This document shows, in pieces, positions 26,101 to 35,038 of a DNA stretch of 64,000 nucleotides. Both the position numbers and the translations under genes were made by a program. Origin of the DNA: DCFW01 sp963790715 (GTDB lineage: Bacteria > Bacteroidota > Bacteroidia > Bacteroidales > Bacteroidaceae); assembly GCA_963790715.1 (NCBI GenBank), contig CAWBPN010000010.1, forward strand, positions 186,001-250,000, written 5' to 3'. The notes under the pieces were generated by a model, which was not told the origin of the DNA, did no database searches, and saw nothing but the letters and a program-made list of their open reading frames with translations. How positions within the stretch are numbered: position 1 is the first letter of the stretch; every line of letters begins with the position of its first letter.

Positions 26101-27312
26101 TTATTCGATCTTATATCTCATTGACCTTTCGTGGAAAGAGATATTTAAGAATATAGACAAAGAATTAGTCTTTTGAAACCTTGTATAATCTGCCGATTGA
26201 ATAGCATATTTAAGTCCAAGAGATAAAGTATTTCCTCCAACAACAGGAATACCTATACCGGCGCTTACAGAATATGTTTTTGGATTTATACTATTTTTCT
26301 CAACATAGGAATTCTCATAACCTAAACCACCCATTAAACGAAGAGGTTCACGATACAGATTACCAACCAAATAGCTTGCTCCGACATTGAATATATTCTG
26401 ATCAACAAATGATACAACATCGACTTTCATCGGTGACCATTGTACTAAACGATAATCTCCGGTAAATATCCATTTATCTGAACTAAGAGCGATACCGCCA
26501 CCAAAATACTGAGGAACAATTTGCGGTTTTTTATGAAGTCCCTGGCTTATTCCTGTTCCTCCATTTTCATCGGCAATAGCTATTTTATTGATTTCATGAA
26601 TATTTTGTTTGTAGCCATAAACCAATCCAACCGTCAACGCATACTTTTTGGTAATAGGTCGATAATATTGCAAACCGAAATCTGCAAACCCGGCAACTTT
26701 ACGTGATGTAATTTGCTGTGTAGAGGCATCCATTGTCTCAGTCTCAACTGTACGACCTAAAAGATAATTAAGATTTACACCGAGAGAAAGATTCTTGAAT
26801 AATTTATATGCTGTAGAAAAATATATCTTTGATATTCCTCCGTTACCTTCAAACACAGTGTTTACAGTCTGTATACTAGGTCCTTCAACGCTGTTTGTTT
26901 CAGTTATTGCGTAGCCCATACTGCTATAGGGTACAACACCTACAGCAAATGCAAATTTTCTGTAACTGAAGCCTAAACTTATATTACTGAAGTTACCTTC
27001 TTCCGCATGCGAATGCTTGGTGCCAGCAAAATACTGATCATACTTACCATGGAACCCCATCTCCCAAACGAACTTGCATGAATCAATTGCCGTTAAAGCT
27101 GCCGGGTTATTTGTATTAAGAAAATTATCATTTCTCAATGCAATACCAGCTCCACCCATGCCTGCGAATTTACCGGTTTCATTTGTTACTAATTCACCCA
27201 TACCAAACATTGATGAAGGTGAATCGGTAGTACCTTGAGCAAATGTTTGTAATGAACTTGAAAAGATTGTAACTATTATTACACTTAAATATATTGTTGA
27301 TTTTTTTTTCAT
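26101..27312 (-). CDS. outer-membrane beta-barrel protein, FadL/OmpP1-like
   Basis: A 403-aa protein with a signal peptide (cut near TFAQG). The start of the mature part, SSMFGMGELVTNETGKFAGMGGAGIALRN, with NTNNPAALTAID shortly after, is the FadL-type N-terminal plug pattern (G-x-A-G-x-A ... NPA). The rest is alternating amphipathic strands (YRKFAFAVGVVPYSSMGY, YALTVGLVYGYKQN) ending in NISFHERSMRYKIE. FadL-family barrels move hydrophobic molecules across the outer membrane; the substrate is unknown. It lies 13 bases after the DUF4270 lipoprotein gene and is probably in the same transcript. Confidence 0.85.
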   Translation of the reverse strand: MKKKSTIYLSVIIVTIFSSSLQTFAQGTTDSPSSMFGMGELVTNETGKFAGMGGAGIALRNDNFLNTNNPAALTAIDSCKFVWEMGFHGKYDQYFAGTKHSHAEEGNFSNISLGFSYRKFAFAVGVVPYSSMGYAITETNSVEGPSIQTVNTVFEGNGGISKIYFSTAYKLFKNLSLGVNLNYLLGRTVETETMDASTQQITSRKVAGFADFGLQYYRPITKKYALTVGLVYGYKQNIHEINKIAIADENGGTGISQGLHKKPQIVPQYFGGGIALSSDKWIFTGDYRLVQWSPMKVDVVSFVDQNIFNVGASYLVGNLYREPLRLMGGLGYENSYVEKNSINPKTYSVSAGIGIPVVGGNTLSLGLKYAIQSADYTRFQKTNSLSIFLNISFHERSMRYKIE

Positions 27313-27325
27313 CTCGCTAATTACC

Positions 27326-28687
27326 TCACATTACTTTATTTGAGTTATATACAGTATATTTTATAACAACTTTTGTTTTATAATTACGACTGCCATTATT
27401 AAATAATTGATTGCTAAACAAAACTGGTTTACAAGAAATATTATTACTGCTTGACGGCAATGTCAATTGTATATTCTGTCGACTATTATTTGATGCAGAA
27501 AGATTGCTTTGCATAAAACTTGTCAGATCATACGAATAATATTGTATATCAGGATTATCTGAATCAGTTTTTAAATTTCCATTTTGTGTCGTAGCATTTG
27601 TACCGGTTCCACTTTTCAAGACAGACGATATTGCATTATCAGATGACGCTGTATATGCATTTAATTCTTTAGGAAGTGTATTTAAATCTCTGGAATATGT
27701 ACCAACGGCTGGATATAAATATAACGTAGCCGAAGTAACACTAACCACCTGTCCATATAATGACAATCCTGGTAGATTTGGAAATTCAATCTTAGTATAA
27801 TATCCTGTAGTACCTTGCGTAAGACTCATATTACCTGTGTTATATGAAACAACTGTGTTATTAGTAGGATTATTACAGAAATCAGAAAAATTCGAACTTG
27901 ATACATTCTGCGTCACTTTAGAAAAGCTCGGCGTTGTCGGCGTAAATGTCAATTTCTGCTCGGATGTATTATTGTCTGCTCGATAATAAATAGTCAACAC
28001 CAAACTAGAATCGCCTTTTTGAATATTAGGTAGAATACTTACTCCATCACCAGGAACAAATGCAAGGCCTCTAAAATACTCTCTAAACAATTGTTGATTT
28101 TTCATAAGATTTTGTCCTTGAGTATTAAGTACTTTATTTAAAAATCTCCATCCAATTGAGTCAGGCAAACGATATTCATATTGTTTTTTTGTCAAGGTTG
28201 GATATACATATGTATTGATTTGAGCCCATTCTTTTGGATAAGTTGAAATGGCAGGAGATATATTATATAAATTCCCATCATTATCTAATGTAATGTTTCG
28301 TGATAATTCATAGATTTTAATTGGTAGTACTTTTGTTGTATCACCCATAAAATCACCTTGCCACCTTAATTTAATCGTCGTTGAATCAACAGTATATGAG
28401 GTATTATAATCTCTATTAAAATAAGCACAATTATATTCGATAAATGCTTCAGCGTTTATGTCACCTACATTATTACCTTTATAATGACCAACTTGAACAG
28501 ATGAAAGATTAGAAGTAGCAACAGAATCTAATTTCACAGTACTTAATTGTACGTTACAGGTATCTGTAACTACGCTTTTAAAATCAGATGAGACCCAACC
28601 TCCACCTAATGTAGAAGACTCATCACTGCATGCAGTAAAAGCTGTAGCAACGACAATTAAAAAGAGCACTATTTTTATCGATTTCAT
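27326..28687 (-). CDS. DUF4270-family lipoprotein
   Basis: A 453-aa lipoprotein: signal peptide ending FTACSDESS, with acidic residues right after the cysteine, resembling the Bacteroidota surface-export signal. The mature domain matches DUF4270: the opening LGGGWVSSDFKSVVTDTCNV, then many beta strands, the proline/aspartate turn VPGDGVSILPN and a C-terminal beta domain. DUF4270 has no known function and is largely limited to Bacteroidota. A downstream FadL-like barrel gene and a divergent Kelch lipoprotein gene suggest a joint cell-surface role, which is inference. The promoter box is at 28778-28785. Confidence 0.88.
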   Translation of the reverse strand: MKSIKIVLFLIVVATAFTACSDESSTLGGGWVSSDFKSVVTDTCNVQLSTVKLDSVATSNLSSVQVGHYKGNNVGDINAEAFIEYNCAYFNRDYNTSYTVDSTTIKLRWQGDFMGDTTKVLPIKIYELSRNITLDNDGNLYNISPAISTYPKEWAQINTYVYPTLTKKQYEYRLPDSIGWRFLNKVLNTQGQNLMKNQQLFREYFRGLAFVPGDGVSILPNIQKGDSSLVLTIYYRADNNTSEQKLTFTPTTPSFSKVTQNVSSSNFSDFCNNPTNNTVVSYNTGNMSLTQGTTGYYTKIEFPNLPGLSLYGQVVSVTSATLYLYPAVGTYSRDLNTLPKELNAYTASSDNAISSVLKSGTGTNATTQNGNLKTDSDNPDIQYYSYDLTSFMQSNLSASNNSRQNIQLTLPSSSNNISCKPVLFSNQLFNNGSRNYKTKVVIKYTVYNSNKVM

Positions 28688-28777
28688 AAATTATTTTCTT
28701 AAAACAGGGCTAAAAATAGACAGGTCTTACAATATGAGAAAATATAATCCACAAAAAGGTGTATTTTCACTACTAAA

Positions 28778-28785
28778 CAAAAGTA
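28778..28785 (-). promoter_or_regulatory. -7 box of the DUF4270-barrel operon
   Basis: Minus-strand TACTTTTG, about 90 bases before the ATG, with a TTG 22 bases further upstream (28808-28810). Confidence 0.55.
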
Positions 28786-28877
28786 TTAATCTATATTTAA
28801 ACATAGACAATCTGCATCGAACTTGTGTATATATTAATCCGATTTAGCGATTAATATTATCAATTAGTAGATAACAT

Positions 28878-28908
28878 TTTGCGTGAATAATAAGCAATTT
28901 TACTTTTG
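28878..28908 (+). promoter_or_regulatory. promoter of the Kelch lipoprotein gene
   Basis: TTTG (28878-28881), a 19-base spacer and TACTTTTG (28901-28908). The same -7 sequence serves the divergent operon, so the two may be co-regulated. Confidence 0.7.
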
Positions 28909-28938
28909 TTGCCTGTAAATTTTAATTAGAAAACTCGT

Positions 28939-30045
28939 ATGAATATTATTAGCAAATTAAATACAGCGGTAGCGGCTATTGTTCTCTCGTTAGCGTTGTT
29001 TTCATCTTGTACTTCAAGTAATGATTATACTTATGGTGAATGGCTTACAAAAGCCGATTTTGACGGTTATCATCGTTGGGGTGCTGCTTCCTTTGTTTTA
29101 GGCGGTTATGGTTACGTAGTTGGAGGAAATAATCAAAATTCCGACCGTTTAAAAGATGCATGGCGTTACAATTTTGCCACAAATCAATGGCAACAAGTAG
29201 CCTCATTACCAGGACTTGGAAGACAAGAGTCAACCGGATTTTCATGTGGAGGATATGGTTTTATTACTTGTGGTCAAGGTTATAACGATGATACACATAC
29301 GACTGTAGATTTACGTGATACATGGAAATATGATCCTAACGGTACTACAACTGAAAAAGTAATTATAGGGTTGGATACTTTAACTGAAGATTTACCCGGT
29401 AAATGGGTTCAAGTGTCGAACTTTCCATATACGCCACGCCATGGTGCATTGTCTGTTTCATTCAGTGATGCAGCAATTGTAGGTTGTGGATATAATACTC
29501 AGGATTATCTAAAAGAGATGTATTCATATAATCCAACCAATGATTCATGGACTAAAATTGATTTTCCAGGCAAAAAACGATTAGGCGGCGTTGGTATAGC
29601 ATATAGCGATAGCGTTGCATATATTGGATTCGGTCAAAATGATGGCGGATATAATTATGATTTTTGGAAATATAATAGAAAAACAGGCGTCTGGACTCAA
29701 GAACGTGATACATATAATACAAGTTCCGAAAGTTATGATGATGATTACACAACTTTACCACGAGAATACCCTGGAATTTTCAAAATTAATAATAAGATAT
29801 ATGTAGCCCTTGGTACTGGTACATCAACCAAAAGTGACTATTGGGAATATGACACTTCTACAGATCTTTGGAATCAAGATTCATTCACGCCGATAACCAA
29901 ACATAGTATTGGATCTGCAAGATATTCATTTGCGTATTTCAGCTATAACAACATGGCAATTATCTCAACAGGATGTCAATCTACAAGTTATCTATATGAT
30001 TCTTCTTTCCAATTAGTACCTGATGTACATGACGATGATGATTAA
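28939..30045 (+). CDS. Kelch-repeat lipoprotein
   Basis: A 368-aa lipoprotein (signal peptide ending LFSSC at residue ~24) made of about six Kelch-type beta-propeller blades, each with the pattern GG/aromatic ... W: RWGAASFVLGGYGYVVGG, then DAWRYNFATNQWQQVASLPG, MYSYNPTNDSWTKIDFPG and YWEYDTSTDLWNQD. It ends in the acidic tail DVHDDDD. Such propellers usually bind sugars or proteins; no galactose-oxidase copper site is evident. It is divergent from the DUF4270-barrel operon with matching promoters, which suggests shared use at the cell surface. Confidence 0.9.
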   Translation: MNIISKLNTAVAAIVLSLALFSSCTSSNDYTYGEWLTKADFDGYHRWGAASFVLGGYGYVVGGNNQNSDRLKDAWRYNFATNQWQQVASLPGLGRQESTGFSCGGYGFITCGQGYNDDTHTTVDLRDTWKYDPNGTTTEKVIIGLDTLTEDLPGKWVQVSNFPYTPRHGALSVSFSDAAIVGCGYNTQDYLKEMYSYNPTNDSWTKIDFPGKKRLGGVGIAYSDSVAYIGFGQNDGGYNYDFWKYNRKTGVWTQERDTYNTSSESYDDDYTTLPREYPGIFKINNKIYVALGTGTSTKSDYWEYDTSTDLWNQDSFTPITKHSIGSARYSFAYFSYNNMAIISTGCQSTSYLYDSSFQLVPDVHDDDD

Positions 30046-30065
30046 TGATAATATTCAACAATTAT

Positions 30066-30109
30066 GATACAAAAAAGAGGACATATTAAATGCCCTCTTT
30101 TTTTGTATC
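30066..30109. terminator. bidirectional terminator
   Basis: A near-perfect 18-bp stem (30066-30083 with 30091-30109, one bulged T) with A and T runs on both sides, between the convergent Kelch and holA genes. Confidence 0.88.
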
Positions 30110-30126
30110 ATTTTGATAAATCGCCA

Positions 30127-31140
30127 TTAGTGTATTATATAATATATCAGTTCACGCAATATATCAGCATTGGTCAACGATGATGCACCGCCGAAACCTT
30201 TTGAGAGTGCATCCGCTTCACGCAATTTACTTATTATCGTCATCACTTTTACGCCTGAATAGTTTTGCATGGCTTTTATATAATCCAATGATTGCCATTC
30301 GTTTGAGAAACCTAAGTATGCAGTAATACCCTGCTTCGTTTTCTGCGGAGCATAATAAGCTACCATCAAGTTTGAAAAGAAACCGAACAATAAAGCCAGC
30401 GTCGGCTGAATTGGATTTGCTTTAGGGTTTGACTCAAAATAATTTATAATTTGATTTGCCTTGAAAACATCTTTATTGATAATTGCGTTTTTAAACTCAA
30501 ACACATTGAACTCTTTGCTTAAGCCGATGTTTTCTTCAACTTGCTCAAATGTTATGCCTTTCTTATCGGCAGGAACGGAAAGTACCAATTTGTTTAACTC
30601 GCTCATCAGCCTGTTCAAATCGGAACCTACTGAATCAACCAATAACTGAGTTGCCTTGACTTCAATGTTCAGCCCTTTACTCTTAACAGCCTTTGTTACA
30701 AAATCTGGCAACTTGTTATCTCGCATTTTATTAGATACAAGCAGATAACCGATACGCTCGCACAAAGATATCATTTTGCGATATTTCCCTAAAGTACCGT
30801 TTTTATAACAGATAACCAATATTGTGGAGTTCAACGGCTTTTCGAAATAATATACAAGTTCATCCAGTTTTTTTACATTCTGAGCCTCTTTTACGATTAC
30901 AACTTGATATTTCGACATCAAAGGATAACGCTTGGCTGTGTTGACAATAGTAGATACATCCACATCCAAACCATACAAAATAGTTTGGTTGAAGCCTTTT
31001 TCATCATCAGTCAATACATTTTTCTCAATATAATCAGATATTTGATCAATAAAAAAAGGTTCTTCGCCTGTCAGCAAATAGACAGGTTTATAATCTTTTT
31101 TCCTTAATGATTCAATTATTTGTTCGTAAGTAGCAACCAT
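30127..31140 (-). CDS. holA: DNA polymerase III subunit delta
   Basis: A 337-aa clamp-loader subunit that opens the beta sliding clamp. The family pattern is clear: YKPVYLLTGEEPFFIDQI at the start, where a degenerate P-loop-like turn sits, LVYYFEKPLNSTILVICYKNG in domain I, then SDLNRLMSELNKL and ENIGLSKEFNVFEFKNAI, both hallmark HolA segments. The length matches family norms. It ends an amn-holA transcript, with 3 bases between the genes, and a terminator follows. Confidence 0.95.
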   Translation of the reverse strand: MVATYEQIIESLRKKDYKPVYLLTGEEPFFIDQISDYIEKNVLTDDEKGFNQTILYGLDVDVSTIVNTAKRYPLMSKYQVVIVKEAQNVKKLDELVYYFEKPLNSTILVICYKNGTLGKYRKMISLCERIGYLLVSNKMRDNKLPDFVTKAVKSKGLNIEVKATQLLVDSVGSDLNRLMSELNKLVLSVPADKKGITFEQVEENIGLSKEFNVFEFKNAIINKDVFKANQIINYFESNPKANPIQPTLALLFGFFSNLMVAYYAPQKTKQGITAYLGFSNEWQSLDYIKAMQNYSGVKVMTIISKLREADALSKGFGGASSLTNADILRELIYYIIH

Positions 31141-31143
31141 AGT

Positions 31144-31920
31144 TTACCAATCAAATCTCAAATGTTTAACCGTTTTCTTTTCCTCAATGATATTCTTCAA
31201 TGCCGATATGCCTATATTTACGTGGTCATCAACAAATTGTTGAGTAATCTTTTTATCGCTGACGTCAGTCTTAACACCCTCCGGAATCATAGGTTGGTCT
31301 GAAACCAACAACAGTGCTCCGGTAGGAATGTGATTGGCAAAGCCTGCACTAAACAATGTAGCAGTTTCCATATCAACAGCCATAGCACGGGTAGTTACCA
31401 GATAATCTTTGAATTTATCATCATATTCCCATATCCTGCGGTTTGTGGTATATACGGTGCCGGTCCAATAATCATGCGCATAATCGCGAATGGCGGATGA
31501 AACTGCCCGTTGTAACATAAAAGCCGGCAACGCCGGTACTTCAGGTGGAAAATAATCGTTGGAAGTACCTTCACCGCGAATAGCTGCTATTGGCAGGATG
31601 AAGTCACCGAGACAGTTCTTATGGTTAATACCTCCGCATTTTCCAAGAAACAAACACGCTTTTGGGCTAATAGCCGAAAGCAAATCCATGATAGTGGCTG
31701 CATTTGGACTGCCCATGCCGAAGTTAATTATTGTTATGCCTTCGGCAGAAGCAGATGCCATATTTGCTTCTTTATTAATAACACTTACACCGAACTTTTC
31801 GGCAAAAAGATCAACATAATGCTCAAAATTCGTAAGCAATATATATTGTCCGAAATCTTCTAACTTTCTTTTTGTATATCTCGGCAACCAATTCTCAACA
31901 ATTTCTTCTTTTGTTCTCAT
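31144..31920 (-). CDS. amn: AMP nucleosidase (short Bacteroidota type)
   Basis: A 258-aa enzyme that splits AMP into adenine and ribose-5-phosphate. It carries the nucleoside-phosphorylase fold: TIINFGMGSPNAATIMDLL, FLGKCGGI, the substrate segment VDMETATLFSAG and LLLVSDQPM with the catalytic Asp. It lacks the ~200-residue N-terminal regulatory domain of E. coli Amn (484 aa), as is normal in Bacteroidota. It is placed 3 bases upstream of holA. Its promoter TATATTTG (31951-31958, minus) overlaps the leader of the divergent HsdR-N gene. Confidence 0.92.
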   Translation of the reverse strand: MRTKEEIVENWLPRYTKRKLEDFGQYILLTNFEHYVDLFAEKFGVSVINKEANMASASAEGITIINFGMGSPNAATIMDLLSAISPKACLFLGKCGGINHKNCLGDFILPIAAIRGEGTSNDYFPPEVPALPAFMLQRAVSSAIRDYAHDYWTGTVYTTNRRIWEYDDKFKDYLVTTRAMAVDMETATLFSAGFANHIPTGALLLVSDQPMIPEGVKTDVSDKKITQQFVDDHVNIGISALKNIIEEKKTVKHLRFDW

Positions 31921-31927
31921 TTTTTAT

Positions 31928-31958
31928 TATTTTTGCTACAAATTAATGTTCAAATATA
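31928..31958. promoter_or_regulatory. overlapping divergent -7 boxes of amn and the HsdR-N gene
   Basis: Plus-strand TATTTTTG (31928-31935) serves the gene at 31962, and minus-strand TATATTTG (31951-31958) serves amn. The predicted start sites nearly coincide at ~31942-31944, so the two polymerases would compete for the same 40 bases. Confidence 0.55.
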
Positions 31959-31961
31959 TAA

Positions 31962-32414
31962 ATGTTATCATTAAATTTACCATCATACGATGTAAAAATG
32001 TCTCAAAAGGACGGTAAAAATATTATTTTTGATGAATTGCGTCGCAAATATGTCAATTTATCACCTGAAGAATGGGTAAGGCAACACTTTATCCACTTTC
32101 TGATATTGTATAAAAATTATCCTAAAAACCTGATGGCAAATGAAGTGGCATTAAAGCTGAATAACATGTCACGCAGGTGCGATACTGTACTTTACAATAA
32201 AGATTTGAAGCCTGTAATGATTATTGAATACAAAGCTCCGACGGTGGAATTGACTCAAAAGATTTTTACGCAAATATCAACATATAACTTAATTTTGAAA
32301 GTAGATTACCTTATTGTGTCGAACGGACTGAAACATTTTATCTGCAAAATGAACTACAACACTCAATCATATACATTCCTGCCAGATATACCAGACTATA
32401 AAAATATGGTATAA
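31962..32414 (+). CDS. orphan HsdR N-terminal-domain (PD-(D/E)XK-like) protein
   Basis: A 150-aa protein made almost only of the HSDR_N_2 domain (PF13588). It shows the nuclease-fold core: NEVALKLNNMSRRCDTVLY, then PVMIIEYKAPTVELTQKIFTQISTYNLILKVDYLIVSNG. The D ... ExK pattern (D in RCDTVLY, E and K in IEYKAP) fits a PD-(D/E)XK active site. It lacks the helicase of a type I restriction enzyme, and no hsdM or hsdS is nearby, so it is not a restriction system. It is divergent from amn-holA. A repair or nucleic-acid role is plausible but unproven. Confidence 0.88.
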   Translation: MLSLNLPSYDVKMSQKDGKNIIFDELRRKYVNLSPEEWVRQHFIHFLILYKNYPKNLMANEVALKLNNMSRRCDTVLYNKDLKPVMIIEYKAPTVELTQKIFTQISTYNLILKVDYLIVSNGLKHFICKMNYNTQSYTFLPDIPDYKNMV

Positions 32415-32415
32415 A

Positions 32416-32437
32416 AAAACCGACTTGAGCCGGTTTA
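32416..32437. terminator. bidirectional terminator
   Basis: Short hairpin AAACCG...CGGTTT with a 7-T run on the minus strand. It ends the minus-strand zinc-ribbon transcript and probably also the plus-strand HsdR-N transcript. Confidence 0.75.
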
Positions 32438-32442
32438 ATTAT

Positions 32443-33279
32443 TTACTTGTCACTACTTTTTGCAGTTGTAGCTTTCTTACGAGGCGTCTTTTTCTTTTCT
32501 TCATCAGGCTTTACATCTGTCTTGACGCCTGCGAGTTCGGGATCTATCAAAATTCGTCCGCAATACTCGCAAACAATAATTTTTTTGCGCATGCGAATAT
32601 CCAACTGTCTTTGAGGCGGAATCTTGTTGAAGCATCCACCGCAAGCGTCACGTTGAACATATACGATACCCAAGCCATTGCGAGAATTCTTGCGAATGCG
32701 CTTAAAAGCAGTAAGCAATCTAGGTTCAATTGTTGCCTCCAAAGTTTTTGCTTTTGTTCTTAATTTATCTTCCTGGGCCTTTGTTTCCAAGGTGATTTCT
32801 TCCAACTCACCTTTCTTGGTTTCCAAATCCTCACGACGATCTTTCAAATCATCCCTGCTCTTGTCGAACTCAGCATTTTTAGCCTTAATTACTTCATTGG
32901 CTTCTGTAATCTTCTTATTACATAATTCTATTTCAAGAGTCTGGAATTCAATTTCTTTTGATAAAAAGTCAAACTCGCGGTTGTTGCGAACATTATCTTG
33001 TTGTTCTTTATATTTATCAACAGAATTTTGTGCATTTTGTATGTCGATTTTTTGCTGACTGATAGCTGAATTTAATTCTTGAATTTCACCTTGAATTTTA
33101 TCAATATGAGTGGTTAATCCGGCTACATCATCTTCAAGATCCTGAACTTCAAGCGGTAACTCACCTCTTAATGTTCTGATCTTATCAATATCGGTAAGCA
33201 TAGTTTGCAACTGATACAAAGCTTTCAATTTCTCTTCTACAGACAAATCTGTAGGATCTTTTTTACTATCTTTTGCCAT
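32443..33279 (-). CDS. coiled-coil protein with C4 zinc ribbon
   Basis: A 278-aa protein. Residues ~10-180 are a long charged coiled coil (EELNSAISQQKIDIQNA-type heptads). A C4-type zinc ribbon (zf-RING_7-like) follows with the pairs CGGC and CEYC flanking IPPQRQLDIRMRKKIIV. The tail is lysine-rich (EEKKKTPRKKATTAK). The family is widespread, and H. pylori HP0958 is a relative that binds RNA and the sigma-54 factor. The function in Bacteroidota is not settled. It is placed 3 bases after the Nif3-family gene; this pairing is common in the phylum and in other bacteria. Confidence 0.9.
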   Translation of the reverse strand: MAKDSKKDPTDLSVEEKLKALYQLQTMLTDIDKIRTLRGELPLEVQDLEDDVAGLTTHIDKIQGEIQELNSAISQQKIDIQNAQNSVDKYKEQQDNVRNNREFDFLSKEIEFQTLEIELCNKKITEANEVIKAKNAEFDKSRDDLKDRREDLETKKGELEEITLETKAQEDKLRTKAKTLEATIEPRLLTAFKRIRKNSRNGLGIVYVQRDACGGCFNKIPPQRQLDIRMRKKIIVCEYCGRILIDPELAGVKTDVKPDEEKKKTPRKKATTAKSSDK

Positions 33280-33282
33280 GAA

Positions 33283-34377
33283 CTAAAAATATTTTATTGG
33301 ATTGGTATTAATTTCTGTAATAACTATATTCAAATGCGGAGCCTTTTCGAGAATAATTTTCTTAAAGACTTCACCTATATACTGTTCGCTTTGATAATGG
33401 CCTATAGCCATAAGCATTATTTGTTTTTCAAAACCGAAGAATTCATGATATTTAATCTCACCTGTCAAAAAGACATCTGCGCCGCAACGTATGGCATCGC
33501 CGATGAATGATGATCCCGCCCCACCGCAAAGGGCAACTTTCTTTATTTGTTTTCCAGGCAACACATTATATTGAACGCATTCGACATGGAAAACATCCTT
33601 AACGCGTTTCATAAAATCCATATCGCCCATCGGTTGTTCATATTCTGCCAGCAACCCGTCTCCGGCTTGAGACCAACGATTAGCCAAAGGGTAAAAGTCA
33701 AAAGCAGGTTCTTCATAAGGATGAGATTCCAACAAAGCTCGCGTTACCTTTGATTTCAAGTATGCCGGCAATATCGTTTCAACCCGTACTTCACGCTCAA
33801 CATGATGTTCACCTATCTTTCCGCAAAAAGGATGTGTGCCATCCAACGCCCTGAAAGTGCCGTCGCCTTCAACATTATAACTGCATGAATCATATTTACC
33901 AATGCATCCGCATCCGGCTTTGAACAAAACATTCCTCACCTGCTCAGCCTGAGCTAAAGGTACAAAAGTGACAAGTTTCAGTAACATGTTTTTTACAGGT
34001 ACCAGAGGATGCAATGGTGTCAAGCCCAATTTATCCGCAATTAAATAATTCATTCCGCCTGAAGCATTATCCATATTTGTGTGCGAAGCATAAAGAACAA
34101 TATCATTCTTCACGGCCTTCATCACGCAACGCTGAACATAGTCGTCGCCGACAAGTCGCTTTAACGGATGAAAAAACAAAGGATGGTGTGAAACAATAAG
34201 ATTACATTTTTTACTTATTGCCTCATCAATAATTTCTTCAGTTACGTCCAAACACAACAAAGCCCCTGTGACTTCCACCTCTGTAGTTCCTACTTGTAAG
34301 CCGGAGTTATCAAAGCCGTCTTGCAAAGGCAGAGGTGCGAATTTTTCAAGGGCATCTACAATATCCTTTATTTTCAT
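33283..34377 (-). CDS. Nif3-like dinuclear metal centre protein
   Basis: A 364-aa member of the Nif3/DUF34 (YbgI) family with all metal ligands visible: SHHPLFFHPLK near residue 65, ASHTNMDNASGG near 100, and the C-terminal GHYQSE. The central ~100 residues (VPLAQAEQVRNVLFKAG to HPYEEPAFDFYPL) are the PII/CutA-like insert found in longer members. It forms a toroidal hexamer and has been proposed as a GTP cyclohydrolase I-related or metal-damage-repair enzyme; no role is certain. It is first of a two-gene operon, with TATCTTTG at 34396-34403. Confidence 0.93.
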   Translation of the reverse strand: MKIKDIVDALEKFAPLPLQDGFDNSGLQVGTTEVEVTGALLCLDVTEEIIDEAISKKCNLIVSHHPLFFHPLKRLVGDDYVQRCVMKAVKNDIVLYASHTNMDNASGGMNYLIADKLGLTPLHPLVPVKNMLLKLVTFVPLAQAEQVRNVLFKAGCGCIGKYDSCSYNVEGDGTFRALDGTHPFCGKIGEHHVEREVRVETILPAYLKSKVTRALLESHPYEEPAFDFYPLANRWSQAGDGLLAEYEQPMGDMDFMKRVKDVFHVECVQYNVLPGKQIKKVALCGGAGSSFIGDAIRCGADVFLTGEIKYHEFFGFEKQIMLMAIGHYQSEQYIGEVFKKIILEKAPHLNIVITEINTNPIKYF

Positions 34378-34395
34378 TCAATGAGAAAATTTATG

Positions 34396-34403
34396 CAAAG
34401 ATA
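34396..34403 (-). promoter_or_regulatory. -7 box of the Nif3/zinc-ribbon operon
   Basis: Minus-strand TATCTTTG, 18 bases before the ATG. Confidence 0.6.
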
Positions 34404-35013
34404 CAATTAATATAATAAAAAAGATAATATCTAGCTACTTTTTAGTGCTCCATTATGAATAAATGAAGGATTATCCTCTCACAATTTCAAAATATGAAGT
34501 GCTTATCAGGTTGCTTATTGATCACAAATAATTTATACTAATAATAATTCTTTTATACACTGTAATTTGCTTTATTCATCAGCTTGTTTACCATATTTAT
34601 TCAGCAAGAGTTATATTTATTACAGCTGTGAAAAACAACATACATAATGTTATTTCACGATAATCATGCTGAAAACATTTACTATTTATTGTTTAAAGAT
34701 GAGCATTTTAGTGTATAGTATCTAATCCATAACCTGAATGCCAGCTATCATATAGTATATACATTCCATTAATAGCCGTTTTACAATTTTACTGCTGAAT
34801 GCATTAAGTATTCAGCAGTTCAGCTTATACGGCCAATAATAATAGGCAATTTGAAAGATGAATAGCATGTTACAAATTATTTGTATAGAGAGTATTTTGG
34901 AGGTATTACGCAATTCATTTAATGATTATTTTATATAGCCTGAAATTTTTATTATGCTATTTTGGTGAAAAAAAGATTTTGCAAATATTTTATTCATAAT
35001 CCGATTTTATGTT
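34404..35013. other. 610-base intergenic stretch without a recognised gene
   Basis: Very AT-rich with stops in all frames. The only structure I see is a perfect 10-bp inverted repeat with a 9-base loop (34791-34800 with 34810-34819, ACTGCTGAAT), not followed by a T tract. It lies between divergent operons. Confidence 0.6.
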
Positions 35014-35021
35014 TAGCTTTG
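35014..35021 (+). promoter_or_regulatory. -7 box of the MBL-fold lipoprotein gene
   Basis: TAGCTTTG 17 bases before the ATG at 35039. Confidence 0.5.
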
Positions 35022-35038
35022 TAAGAAAATAATTCGAT

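Noticed and set aside
31962..32414. Type I restriction system
   Set aside because: Only the HsdR N-terminal domain is present; no helicase, hsdM or hsdS is found nearby.
34791..34819. Terminator in the 34.4-35.0 kb gap
   Set aside because: The 10-bp inverted repeat has no T run on either strand and no gene ends there.
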